10,090 bases of DNA from an uncultured Sutterella sp. (GCA_902477615.1 CABSHY010000029.1:1-10090); one strand, 5' to 3'; numbered from the stretch's first letter, positions 1-6,627 are shown. Notes: generated by a model not told the origin, from the sequence alone. Numbers and translations: made by a program.

Positions 1-57
1 TACTAAATCCGTCATTTAAATTCTTCTTTAAAGAGAATAGAAATGACGGATTTAGTA
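1..57. repeat. Near-continuous 57-bp inverted repeat covering the rlmI start
   Basis: Bases 1-17 (TACTAAATCCGTCATTT) are the exact reverse complement of bases 41-57. Inside this perfect 17-bp arm, ATTCT (20-24) pairs with AGAAT (34-38), and CTTTAAAG (26-33) is itself palindromic, so nearly all 57 bases can fold into one hairpin. The right arm contains the rlmI ATG (43-45) and codons 2-5, and the inner part contains the weak Shine-Dalgarno. If transcribed through, the hairpin would hide the ribosome binding site. Because it starts exactly at base 1, it could also be a fold-back assembly artefact at a contig end. The repeat itself is certain; its biological reality is not. Confidence 0.85.
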
Positions 58-1248
58 CTTAAAAAAGGCAAAGAACGATCTTTATTGCGTCGTCACCCGT
101 GGGTTTATGACACGGCAGTGCAAAAGGTTATCGGCAAGGCAAAAAGTGGTGATTTGGTACGAGTTGTCTCCTTTGACGGACGCTTTTTAGCTTGGGCTGC
201 CTACTCTCCTGCCTCTCCGCTTCGTGCTCGTTGCTGGTCTTTTAATGAAGAAGATGTAATCAACCAAGCTTGGTTGGAAGAAAAGATCGCTAAGGCATTG
301 TCCGCTCGAGAAATGTTGGCAGAACGAACCAGTGCCATTCGTGTGATTTTTGGCGAAGCTGACCAATTGCCGGGCCTTGTGGTTGACCGTTATGGCGACT
401 GGTTTGTGACGCAATTTCAAGCCGCCGGTGTAGAAGCCTATCGAGAAGTCATTGCTGACATCTTAATGGCTCAACCGGGGATTAAGGGTGTTTTTGATCG
501 CTCGGATGCGGCCACTCGTCATCGTGAAGGGTTGGAAGAGCGTATCGGTGTTTTGCGTGGCGAAGAACCTCCCGAAGAAATCGAAGTCGTTGAAGACGGC
601 GTGCGTTATGGTGTTGATGTTCGTAAGGGCCATAAGACGGGCTTTTACATTGACCAACGTGAAAACCGTTTGTTGGCACAAAAGTTGGCTCGCGAGTTCA
701 AAGAACGTCACGGCCGTGGAATGCGAGCGTTGAATTGCTTCTGCTACACGGGTGGTTTTTCATTAGCCCTTTTAGGAGGTGGCGCAGCTGAAGTGGTCTC
801 TGTGGACTCATCGGCTGAAGCATTGGCAATGGCCCAACGCAATGCTAAGCGCAACGGTTTTGAAGACAGTCGTGCGCAATGGGTTCAAGCGGACGTGTTT
901 GAATATTTGCGCCAAGCCCGTGAAGAAGGAAAAGAATTTGATTTGGTGATTTTGGATCCGCCGAAATTCGCCTCTAGCCACCGTCACATTGAACGTGCCG
1001 CACGCGCTTACAAGGACATCAATTTGAAGGGCTTGCGTTTAGTGGCTGAAAATGGCGACTTGTTAACGTTCTCATGCTCGGGTGCCATGGATGTTGACTT
1101 ATTCCAAAAGGTGATTGCCGGGGCTGTGATTGACTCTAAGCGCGAAGCTTGGATGGTGGCTCGGTTAGGTGCCGGTGCTGATCACCCCTTAATGATGACG
1201 TGTCCTGAAGGCGAATACCTCAAGGGTATTCATTTGGTTCTTCGTTAA
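43..1248 (+). CDS. rlmI: 23S rRNA (cytosine-1962-C5) methyltransferase RlmI
   Basis: Cytoplasmic SAM-dependent enzyme that makes m5C at position 1962 of 23S rRNA. The 401-residue protein has the usual RlmI architecture. An N-terminal PUA RNA-binding domain (about residues 1-75, with LLRRHPWV and AAYSPASPLRAR) is followed by an RlmI-type central domain. The Rossmann methyltransferase domain has the GHKTGFYIDQREN signature at 196-208, SAM motif I NCFCYTGGFS at 231-240, motif IV DPPKF at 305-309, and motif VI FSCSG at 343-347. C345 is the expected catalytic cysteine. The PEGEYLKG ending matches remembered E. coli RlmI, and the match runs the full length. The start is ATG 43, with a weak AAAGAG Shine-Dalgarno at 30-35; both lie inside the 1-57 inverted repeat. 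The GTPase gene follows after 21 bp on the same strand, so the two are probably cotranscribed. No residue needed for function appears to be missing. Confidence 0.96.
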   Translation: MTDLVLKKGKERSLLRRHPWVYDTAVQKVIGKAKSGDLVRVVSFDGRFLAWAAYSPASPLRARCWSFNEEDVINQAWLEEKIAKALSAREMLAERTSAIRVIFGEADQLPGLVVDRYGDWFVTQFQAAGVEAYREVIADILMAQPGIKGVFDRSDAATRHREGLEERIGVLRGEEPPEEIEVVEDGVRYGVDVRKGHKTGFYIDQRENRLLAQKLAREFKERHGRGMRALNCFCYTGGFSLALLGGGAAEVVSVDSSAEALAMAQRNAKRNGFEDSRAQWVQADVFEYLRQAREEGKEFDLVILDPPKFASSHRHIERAARAYKDINLKGLRLVAENGDLLTFSCSGAMDVDLFQKVIAGAVIDSKREAWMVARLGAGADHPLMMTCPEGEYLKGIHLVLR

Positions 1249-1269
1249 GAGACAAAGAAAGGATTGATG

Positions 1270-2274
1270 ATGGATGTAATGGATATGGTGCCTCAAATCC
1301 CGGTCACGATTTTGACGGGCTTTTTGGGTGCAGGTAAAACCACGTTATTAAACCGTATTTTGAAAGAAGATCATGGGCATCAAATTGCCGTGGTTGAAAA
1401 CGAATTTGGTGAGGAAGACGTCGACAGTACGTTGTTGGTTCAAACGGATAAAGAGCAAATTGTGCAAATGAGTAATGGTTGCATTTGCTGCACGATCCGC
1501 GGCGACCTTTCTCGTGTGTTGACCGATTTGCGCCACCGTCGAGAAAAAGGCGAAATTGCTTTCAATCGTGTGATCATTGAAACCACGGGTGTGGCTAACC
1601 CAGGCCCTGTTGCTCAAACGTTTTTCATGGATGATGCGGTCGCTGCGTTTTATCGTTTAGACGGCGTTATTACGTTAGTGGATGCTAAGCACGGTCATTT
1701 GGCTTTGGATAATGAAAAGGAAGCCCAAGCCCAAGTGGGTTTTGCTGATCGTATTTTCCTGACCAAAACAGATTTAGTCAGCGAAGAAGACGTTCAAAAG
1801 ATGGTGAGTCGCCTTCGTCAAATGAATCCCCGTGCACCGATTGAAAAAGTGAACATGGGTGACGTTGAAATTGACAAGGTGCTCGACATTGAAGGTTTTA
1901 ACCTCAATGACGTTTTGGATATTGATCCGCAGTTCTTAAGTGATGTGGGACACCACCATCATCACGGCGATGAGATCGGTTCTTTTGTCTTTACGAGCTA
2001 TACACCCTTTGATCCGTTCCGTCTTGAGCGTTTCTGGGGAACGATTACGCAAGTTTATGGTCCTGATTTGTTGCGCTACAAGGGTGTGATTTATTTGGAT
2101 GGCGTTGATCGAAAAATGATCACACAAGGGGTTCACATGTTGGTGGCAGCCGATTTGGGTCCGCAGTGGGCGCCTGACGAAAAACCGATGAGTAAGATCG
2201 TTTTTATCGGTCGTAACTTACCGGAAAGCGCTATTATTACGGGGCTTGAAACTTGTTTAGTTGATGCTCCATAG
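1270..2274 (+). CDS. yjiA: YjiA/CobW-family (COG0523) zinc-binding GTPase
   Basis: G3E-family P-loop GTPase of the COG0523 group, whose members act as metallochaperones or metal-homeostasis factors. From ATG 1270 it is 334 residues. Visible motifs are Walker A GFLGAGKT (17-24), ENEFGEEDVD (43-52), the CICC metal site (C71, C73, C74), ETTG (104-107), the base-recognition TKTD (165-168), a five-histidine run (228-232) before the C-terminal domain, and a CobW_C domain ending in DEKPMSKIVFIGRNLPE. ADRIFLTKTD, LLRYKG and the C-terminal strand match E. coli YjiA closely, which argues against CobW itself, and no cobalamin genes are nearby. TTG 1264, ATG 1267 and ATG 1270 are in frame. The AAAGGA Shine-Dalgarno at 1258-1263 leaves no space for TTG and 6 nt for ATG 1270, so 1270 was chosen. 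The metal and the client protein cannot be read from the sequence. Confidence 0.92.
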   Translation: MDVMDMVPQIPVTILTGFLGAGKTTLLNRILKEDHGHQIAVVENEFGEEDVDSTLLVQTDKEQIVQMSNGCICCTIRGDLSRVLTDLRHRREKGEIAFNRVIIETTGVANPGPVAQTFFMDDAVAAFYRLDGVITLVDAKHGHLALDNEKEAQAQVGFADRIFLTKTDLVSEEDVQKMVSRLRQMNPRAPIEKVNMGDVEIDKVLDIEGFNLNDVLDIDPQFLSDVGHHHHHGDEIGSFVFTSYTPFDPFRLERFWGTITQVYGPDLLRYKGVIYLDGVDRKMITQGVHMLVAADLGPQWAPDEKPMSKIVFIGRNLPESAIITGLETCLVDAP

Positions 2275-2338
2275 GTTATTGATTTTCCGCAAAAAACTCT
2301 GATCTTTTTAACTTGATGTAAAAAAAAAGACATTAAAG

Positions 2339-2391
2339 AGTGCGAGAAAGTTTATTTTCCTGTATAAATAGGGCCTTAAAATTTCTCACAC
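2339..2391 (+). promoter_or_regulatory. Candidate dksA promoter region with flanking dyad
   Basis: A TATAAA hexamer at 2363-2368 (five of six to the sigma-70 -10 consensus) is followed by a GC-rich stretch AGGGCC at 2370-2375, like the discriminator of stringently controlled promoters. No good -35 box is found 16-18 bp upstream. The element is bracketed by an imperfect inverted repeat: GTGCGAGAAA (2340-2349) against TTTCTCACAC (2382-2391), with one mismatch. It lies about 100 bp before dksA. The rest of the 192-bp gap (2275-2466) holds an A-tract at 2320-2328 and no convincing terminator for the GTPase gene. The promoter call is an inference. Confidence 0.35.
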
Positions 2392-2434
2392 ATTATTTGC
2401 GTGAATAACCCCGAGTAATTAGGGTAAATTTTTG

Positions 2435-2450
2435 AACGGACTTTTCCGTT
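2435..2450 (+). promoter_or_regulatory. Small hairpin in the dksA leader
   Basis: AACGGA (2435-2440) pairs perfectly with TCCGTT (2445-2450) across a 4-nt loop. The stem ends 4 nt before the GGATAA Shine-Dalgarno (2455-2460) of dksA, so it could affect translation initiation or leader stability. It is too weak and has too little U-tract (TTTG after the arm) to be a good terminator. Function is unknown. Confidence 0.4.
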
Positions 2451-2466
2451 TGTTGGATAAAGATTT

Positions 2467-2889
2467 ATGGCTACTAAAAAGAAGTTGTTGACCGAGCGTG
2501 AATTGCTTGAGATGCCTGAAAAGGATTACATGAACGATCGCCAATTGGCTTTCTTCCGCAATCGTCTCCAAGAATTGGAAGCTGAATTGCGCAATAACGC
2601 TGGTGAAACGACGGAACATTTGCGTGAAACGACCGTTGCGCCCGATCCTGCCGATCGCGCTACGATCGAAGAAGAACACGCCTTGGAATTGCGTACGCGC
2701 GATCGTGAACGCAAGTTGCTCAAGAAGGTTCAAGCCGCCATCCAACGTGTCGATAGCGGTGATTACGGTTGGTGTGAAGAAACGGGTGAACCGATTGGCG
2801 TGGCTCGTTTGTTAGCCCGTCCGACGGCAACGTTGTCTTTAGAAGCTCAAATGCGTCGTGAAATCCGTCAAAAGATGTACGGTGATTAA
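2467..2889 (+). CDS. dksA: RNA polymerase-binding transcription factor DksA (single-cysteine form)
   Basis: DksA enters the secondary channel of RNA polymerase and, with ppGpp, represses rRNA promoters and activates amino-acid biosynthesis promoters. The 140-residue protein has a two-helix coiled coil (about 24-98) with the tip motif DPADRA (60-65), which aligns with the essential D-x-x-D-R-A tip of E. coli DksA. A C-terminal globular domain follows. In the zinc-finger region, E. coli has four cysteines; here the positions read C103, T106, S124 and A127, so only the first is kept and zinc is unlikely to bind in the classical way. Similar reduced forms are, to my knowledge, common in other betaproteobacteria, and the ARPTATLSLEAQ stretch is typical of them. 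ATG 2467 has GGATAA (2455-2460) 6 nt upstream. A strong terminator follows. It is a full-length, probably functional protein. Confidence 0.95.
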   Translation: MATKKKLLTERELLEMPEKDYMNDRQLAFFRNRLQELEAELRNNAGETTEHLRETTVAPDPADRATIEEEHALELRTRDRERKLLKKVQAAIQRVDSGDYGWCEETGEPIGVARLLARPTATLSLEAQMRREIRQKMYGD

Positions 2890-2914
2890 TCACTGATCTT
2901 TTTAAAGATTAAAT

Positions 2915-2947
2915 AAAGAGGGGATGCCTTTGCGACATCCCCTTTTT
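2915..2947 (+). terminator. Rho-independent terminator after dksA
   Basis: AGGGGATG (2919-2926) pairs with CATCCCCT (2936-2943) over a 9-nt loop. The stem extends by A-U and G-U pairs at 2915-2918 with 2944-2947, and the run TTTTT (2943-2947) follows the arm. It begins about 25 bp after the dksA stop and 21 bp before the end of the convergent sppA. The opposite strand after the stem is also fairly U-rich (CTCTTTATTTAATC), so it may stop sppA transcripts too. Confidence 0.9.
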
Positions 2948-2967
2948 CATGGTCACTCACATGATGG

Positions 2968-4782
2968 CTAGTCGATGTTAACCAAACTGTGAGCGTAAAC
3001 ATCGCGCGGGCGTTGAAGGGCTTCACTCCAAAACTGTTGTTCGGTGCGAACTGCAGTGGGCATTTGGATGAAATTGAGCCAACTCAAAGGCGAAGTCCAA
3101 CGTTTCATTGACGATTTCAACGTAGCGCTCAACGAAACAGAGGCATCGCTAAAGAAAACGACTGGGCTTGTGGCGGGTAATTTCGCCAATTGACGAGCTT
3201 CTGTAATTGCATCTTCAAAGTACCCAAGACGATCAACCAAATGGTTTTGAAGGGCTTGCTCGCCTGTCCAAACACGACCTTGAGCGACGGTTTGAACTTT
3301 CGCTACTGTCAATTTTCGGGACTTAGCAACCAAATTGGTAAAGTCCCCGTACGTTCGAGCTACATTTTGCGTCAAGATATCCTCAAGTCGGGGGTCCAAG
3401 GCTCGGATAGACTTATCTGCTCCGGCAAGCCACGTCGTGGAAACACTGCCTTGCCCAATCTTTGCCAACGACAACGTCTTTTCAAAGGTGGGCGTCAAAC
3501 CAAACACCCCAATGGAGCCGGTAATGGTGGTAGGCGAGGCAATGACCTTTGTTCCGCCCATGCTGATCCAATAGCCACCGGATGCTGCAACATCCCCCAT
3601 GCTAATGACAACGGGTTTGCCGGCCTTTTTGATGCGTTCTAGCCCATGTCGAATGTATTCGCTGGCAACGGCGGAACCGCCTGGAGAATTAATGCGGAAA
3701 ACAACAGCCTTGATATTGGGATCTTCTCGAATCAAATCCAGTTGTTGATTGATGGACTCGGCGCCGATAATGCCTGGCTCGGATTCGCCATCTAGGATTT
3801 GGCCGTCAGCAACCACAATAGCCACACTTTGGGGCGCTACATCAACGGGCATTTCCGGTGCGTAATCAAGATACGAGATTAAAGCGGCTTTAACACTTTT
3901 ATCTTTTCCAAGTTTGGATTCAATGAATCCCACCATTTCATCGTAGGTTTTAAGACCATCAATGAAGTTAGCACTTAATGCCGTTTGGGCCATGTCCCCA
4001 CGATTATTACGAACGGTTTCAGGCAACGAGTCAATGTAGTTTTTGATGCTACCGGGCATAAGACCGCGAGAGCGTTCAATATCGGTCGATAAGTGTGACC
4101 AAGCGCTATTTAACCAAGTTCTTTCGCCTTCAATCCACACATCCGACGGAGCATTGTTGGTAAACGTTTCAGGATAGCTCTTGTAAGCGCCTGCTTTAAA
4201 AACATGAACATTAACGCCTAGACTCTTTAATAAATCACCGTAGTAAAGACGATTGGAGCTTAAGCCTTTAATACTGACCTCGCCCATGGGGTGCATGTAG
4301 ATTTCACGGGCATGAGAGGCGATAGCATATTGGGTTTGGGAAAAATGCGAACCCCAAGCCCAAACGGGTTTGCCACTTTGCTTAAATTGATCAATGCCGC
4401 GACCGAGTTCTTTGAGAGAGGCGAGTCCAACACGATCCAATTTGTCGAGTTTCAGAAAAACGCCCTTAATCATCGGATCGCGCTTAGCTTTATCCAATGC
4501 CCCTAAAACGTCATGTAAAGCGGTTTCTTGGGGCTCTTCTCCGGCGAGCAAGGTCATGGGTAAGGAGGTCGGTTCAACTTGCTCAACGATGCTGCCTTTT
4601 AAATCGAGAACCAAGACACTGTTTGCGGGTAGCGGCGAGGTATTCTTAAAAAGAGCACCCAGACCGATGACAATGCCAATGACGACCGCAACTTGGATCG
4701 TTCGCCACAAAAAGCGAAGAACGAATAAGCATGCCCAGTCAATGGCACTAAAAAATTTTTTGATCCACTTGAAAATAAACAA
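2968..4782 (-). CDS. sppA: Signal peptide peptidase SppA, 67K type (S49 serine protease)
   Basis: Inner-membrane serine protease facing the periplasm that degrades leftover signal peptides. The 604-residue protein is the long, tandem-domain SppA. It has an N-terminal signal anchor (about residues 31-45, VAVVIGIVIGLGALF). The N-terminal S49 domain carries the general-base lysine in the AGAYKS motif (K201). The C-terminal S49 domain carries NSPGGS (365-370) and the nucleophile serine in MGDVAASGGYW (S401). The Lys/Ser dyad split across two domains fits E. coli SppA. The start is an unusual TTG (4782-4780): no nearby in-frame ATG or GTG exists, the Shine-Dalgarno GAGG sits 5 nt upstream, and the predicted anchor needs this start. 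It begins 26 bp after the HAD gene on the same strand, so it is probably cotranscribed. It converges on dksA with a shared terminator region. Confidence 0.95.
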   Translation of the reverse strand: MFIFKWIKKFFSAIDWACLFVLRFLWRTIQVAVVIGIVIGLGALFKNTSPLPANSVLVLDLKGSIVEQVEPTSLPMTLLAGEEPQETALHDVLGALDKAKRDPMIKGVFLKLDKLDRVGLASLKELGRGIDQFKQSGKPVWAWGSHFSQTQYAIASHAREIYMHPMGEVSIKGLSSNRLYYGDLLKSLGVNVHVFKAGAYKSYPETFTNNAPSDVWIEGERTWLNSAWSHLSTDIERSRGLMPGSIKNYIDSLPETVRNNRGDMAQTALSANFIDGLKTYDEMVGFIESKLGKDKSVKAALISYLDYAPEMPVDVAPQSVAIVVADGQILDGESEPGIIGAESINQQLDLIREDPNIKAVVFRINSPGGSAVASEYIRHGLERIKKAGKPVVISMGDVAASGGYWISMGGTKVIASPTTITGSIGVFGLTPTFEKTLSLAKIGQGSVSTTWLAGADKSIRALDPRLEDILTQNVARTYGDFTNLVAKSRKLTVAKVQTVAQGRVWTGEQALQNHLVDRLGYFEDAITEARQLAKLPATSPVVFFSDASVSLSATLKSSMKRWTSPLSWLNFIQMPTAVRTEQQFWSEALQRPRDVYAHSLVNID

Positions 4783-4808
4783 GATGACCTCGATAACAAA
4801 CTAACGGA

Positions 4809-5564
4809 CTAATTATAGGGGTTTAAAAATCCGATTCGGCGACGTTTTGTGACGTTTGGTCGCACTTTGTTAATGACTTTGGCAATGTCACGAAGGTGGC
4901 TGATTTGAGCATCGACATAGTCAATGGTTCGGGCGGCCTTGAGTCCGTGGTGATGCCACCCTTTGCAAAGAACGGTTTGAAAACCGATCGATTTCGCCAC
5001 TCGGAGATTTTTTAAACTGTCATCAATTAAACAGACGTCTTGAGGTTTGACTTTGTAGATGGTTAAGATTTTTCTTAGCATTTGCACCGAAGGTTTGGGA
5101 CGCCACTGACCAAAAACCTTCATGTCTTCAGCCCGGTATTGCGCATCAAAATGGTTCAAAAGATCAAGCTGGCGCAAAATTTTGTCTGCGAAGCAATCGG
5201 GGGCATTCGTAAAAAGAATCTTTTTACCAGGGAGTCTGCTCAAGGCGGCACGTGTATCTCCCGTGGTGCTCACGTTAGAAGTATCTACTTGATGCGTTTG
5301 TGTTAAAAACGTATGAGGATCCACGCCGTGGAACTTCCACAGACCGTAATAAGTCACTCCATAGCGCAACCAGTAGCGCATGCGAAGCTCGTTGGCCTCT
5401 TCTTTGCTCAATCCCATATGACGGTGAATGTAGTCGGTCATCGAAGAGTCGATTTGACTAAACATATTGGCTGAGGCCGAATACAGCGTGTCGTCCATAT
5501 CAATGAGCCAAATTTTTGGCGTTTTAATATGACCGCTGATAATGCTGGGTTTAAAGTGACTCAT
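4809..5564 (-). CDS. HAD-superfamily hydrolase, pyrimidine 5'-nucleotidase (SDT1-like) family
   Basis: Cytoplasmic Mg-dependent phosphatase of the HAD family, probably dephosphorylating pyrimidine nucleotides; substrate is inferred from family resemblance only. All four HAD motifs are present in 251 residues: DMDDTLY with nucleophile D22 and acid/base D24, FTNA with T119, the RPKPS lysine K157, and the LIDDS pair D181/D182. The alpha-helical C1-type cap with RYWLRYGVTYYGLW between motifs I and II fits the pyrimidine-nucleotidase group. The C-terminus is basic (KRRRIG). ATG 5564 is the only usable start, since motif I begins at residue 22 and no in-frame ATG, GTG or TTG exists between the upstream gene's stop and it. 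This ATG directly follows the U-tract of that gene's terminator, and no Shine-Dalgarno is visible. sppA follows after 26 bp. Confidence 0.88.
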   Translation of the reverse strand: MSHFKPSIISGHIKTPKIWLIDMDDTLYSASANMFSQIDSSMTDYIHRHMGLSKEEANELRMRYWLRYGVTYYGLWKFHGVDPHTFLTQTHQVDTSNVSTTGDTRAALSRLPGKKILFTNAPDCFADKILRQLDLLNHFDAQYRAEDMKVFGQWRPKPSVQMLRKILTIYKVKPQDVCLIDDSLKNLRVAKSIGFQTVLCKGWHHHGLKAARTIDYVDAQISHLRDIAKVINKVRPNVTKRRRIGFLNPYN

Positions 5565-5595
5565 AACAAAAACGGGAGCCTTATTAAGGCCCCCG
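5565..5595 (-). terminator. Rho-independent terminator after the FtsK-like gene
   Basis: On the minus strand CGGGGGCC pairs with GGCTCCCG (one G-U), around a TTAATAA loop that can close further by two T-A pairs. It is followed at once by TTTTTGTT. It starts 17 nt after the FtsK-like stop codon. The U-tract ends exactly at the ATG of the downstream HAD gene, so the terminator occupies the whole leader of that gene. Confidence 0.92.
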
Positions 5596-5612
5596 CAAAC
5601 AATTAGAAAGTA

Positions 5613-6536
5613 TTAACGATTTTCTGCAACGCGAATGGCCGTAACCGTGCGTTCAGCATCTTCGTCAGAAAGCCATGGTACCCAGAAGTGTACCGACTTT
5701 TCTTCATTTCCTAAAACTGCGATGGCGTGACCGAGTTCACTTAAGCTTTCCGCTCCCTTGATCCCTAAGGCGTATTCACTCATTTCGGCCGTAGGTAACT
5801 TAAGAGCAATGCGGTTACCAAAGTAATCACGAATTTCCTTGGGCAATACGCGTTCATCGGGCCATTGTGTTGCAAGAATTAAGTGATAGCCAGTGCTCCA
5901 ACCCTTATTGGAAATGGCTTTTAAGGCTGCTAGCAATTTCGCCCTAAAGTCATCGTCAATCAACCACACAGCGACTTCATCAATGATCACAAAGGTGCGC
6001 ATGATGCGCTTTTTGAGTCCCAAAACATTGTTGCACTCTTCAAGCGTTTTGACGCCCAACGTTTCAAAGAGTTTCTCATGGGCTTCGATGGACTTAACAA
6101 TGCTTTCAAGATAAGCCTTAGCGGTTTCGATATTGCTCTCAACGCGCATTCTGTGAAGGCCTTTTAAGCATTCATAAGACCATCCGCCGTTGGGTTCATA
6201 CACTTTGATGGCAGCCAAGTCCGGGGTATTCGTAATGGCAATATCCAAAATGAGATTTTTAATGAGAGACGTTTTGCCAGAACCCGTCATCCCCGTAATG
6301 AGTGTGTAGGGTGCGTGAGCGGCATAGCCTTGGAAAGCAGATTCGTAATTTAGATAAACAAGATCATCTTTTTCTGCCGTTCGACCCAGAACAAACGAAT
6401 AATTGCCATTGGACTGATTGCGATTGATTTTGCGCTCGTTCCAAATACTCCACATGCTGTCATTGCCCTCACGAGAATGCTTTTCGACGAGGGCTTCGAT
6501 AGCGGCCTGATAGCGAATGTTTGTCTTATCTAACAT
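5613..6536 (-). CDS. Stand-alone FtsK/SpoIIIE-type DNA translocase motor domain
   Basis: P-loop ATPase of the FtsK/HerA class. From ATG 6536 it is 307 residues, against more than 700 for full FtsK. Residues about 48-290 cover the RecA-like motor: FVLGR, Walker A GMTGSGKT (82-89), hydrophobic Walker B FVIIDE (D186, E187), the ATQWP loop (222-226; ATQRP in classical FtsK), NRIALKLPT, and the terminal GAESLSELGHA block matching GAExLLGxGDM. The four-helix membrane domain, the linker and the gamma winged-helix KOPS-reading domain are absent. It is therefore not the divisome FtsK; a soluble hexameric pump or an accessory or mobile-element-derived translocase is more likely. GTG 6542 is in frame but only 1 nt from the AAAGGA Shine-Dalgarno, while ATG 6536 sits 7 nt away and was chosen. 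Terminators on both sides make it a separate transcription unit. Its partner and DNA target are unknown. Confidence 0.85.
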   Translation of the reverse strand: MLDKTNIRYQAAIEALVEKHSREGNDSMWSIWNERKINRNQSNGNYSFVLGRTAEKDDLVYLNYESAFQGYAAHAPYTLITGMTGSGKTSLIKNLILDIAITNTPDLAAIKVYEPNGGWSYECLKGLHRMRVESNIETAKAYLESIVKSIEAHEKLFETLGVKTLEECNNVLGLKKRIMRTFVIIDEVAVWLIDDDFRAKLLAALKAISNKGWSTGYHLILATQWPDERVLPKEIRDYFGNRIALKLPTAEMSEYALGIKGAESLSELGHAIAVLGNEEKSVHFWVPWLSDEDAERTVTAIRVAENR

Positions 6537-6544
6537 AGTCACAT

Positions 6545-6556
6545 CCTTTCAAAAGG
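6545..6556 (-). repeat. 12-bp inverted repeat over the FtsK-like Shine-Dalgarno
   Basis: On the minus strand CCTTT and AAAGG flank a 2-bp centre (CCTTTTGAAAGG), and the AAAGGA Shine-Dalgarno of the FtsK-like gene lies in the second arm. It is too tight for a hairpin with its full stem, but it could be a small protein-binding dyad or a weak ribosome-site clamp. It may also be chance. Confidence 0.35.
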
Positions 6557-6594
6557 TCTTTCTTCTATCTTAGTCGCTTTTTCTGTTAGTGCGT

Positions 6595-6627
6595 AAAAAA
6601 AGCCTTTGATTGCGGACAATCAAAGGC
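6595..6627 (-). terminator. Rho-independent terminator after the AbgA-like gene
   Basis: On the minus strand a perfect 10-bp stem, GCCTTTGATT with AATCAAAGGC (6602-6611 and 6618-6627), closes a 6-nt loop GTCCGC and is followed directly by seven T residues (6601-6595). It lies about 38 bp beyond the amidohydrolase stop codon and about 58 bp before the FtsK-like start, so it isolates that gene from the porin and amidohydrolase unit. Confidence 0.93.

Noticed and set aside
2291..2341. Possible terminator after the GTPase gene (ACTCT...AGAGT with TCTTTTT...AAAAAGA)
   Set aside because: The stem is AT-rich, interrupted asymmetrically and not followed by a U-run, so termination cannot be claimed; read-through into dksA remains possible.
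3190..3642. Plus-strand open frame of 150 codons inside sppA
   Set aside because: It is antisense to the S49 catalytic domain, has no ribosome binding site, and its composition follows from sppA codon use.
5565..5615. Possible fusion of the FtsK-like and HAD genes
   Set aside because: The two are in the same frame with only one TAA between and 16 open codons, but a strong terminator hairpin and independent domain boundaries make a broken fusion unlikely.
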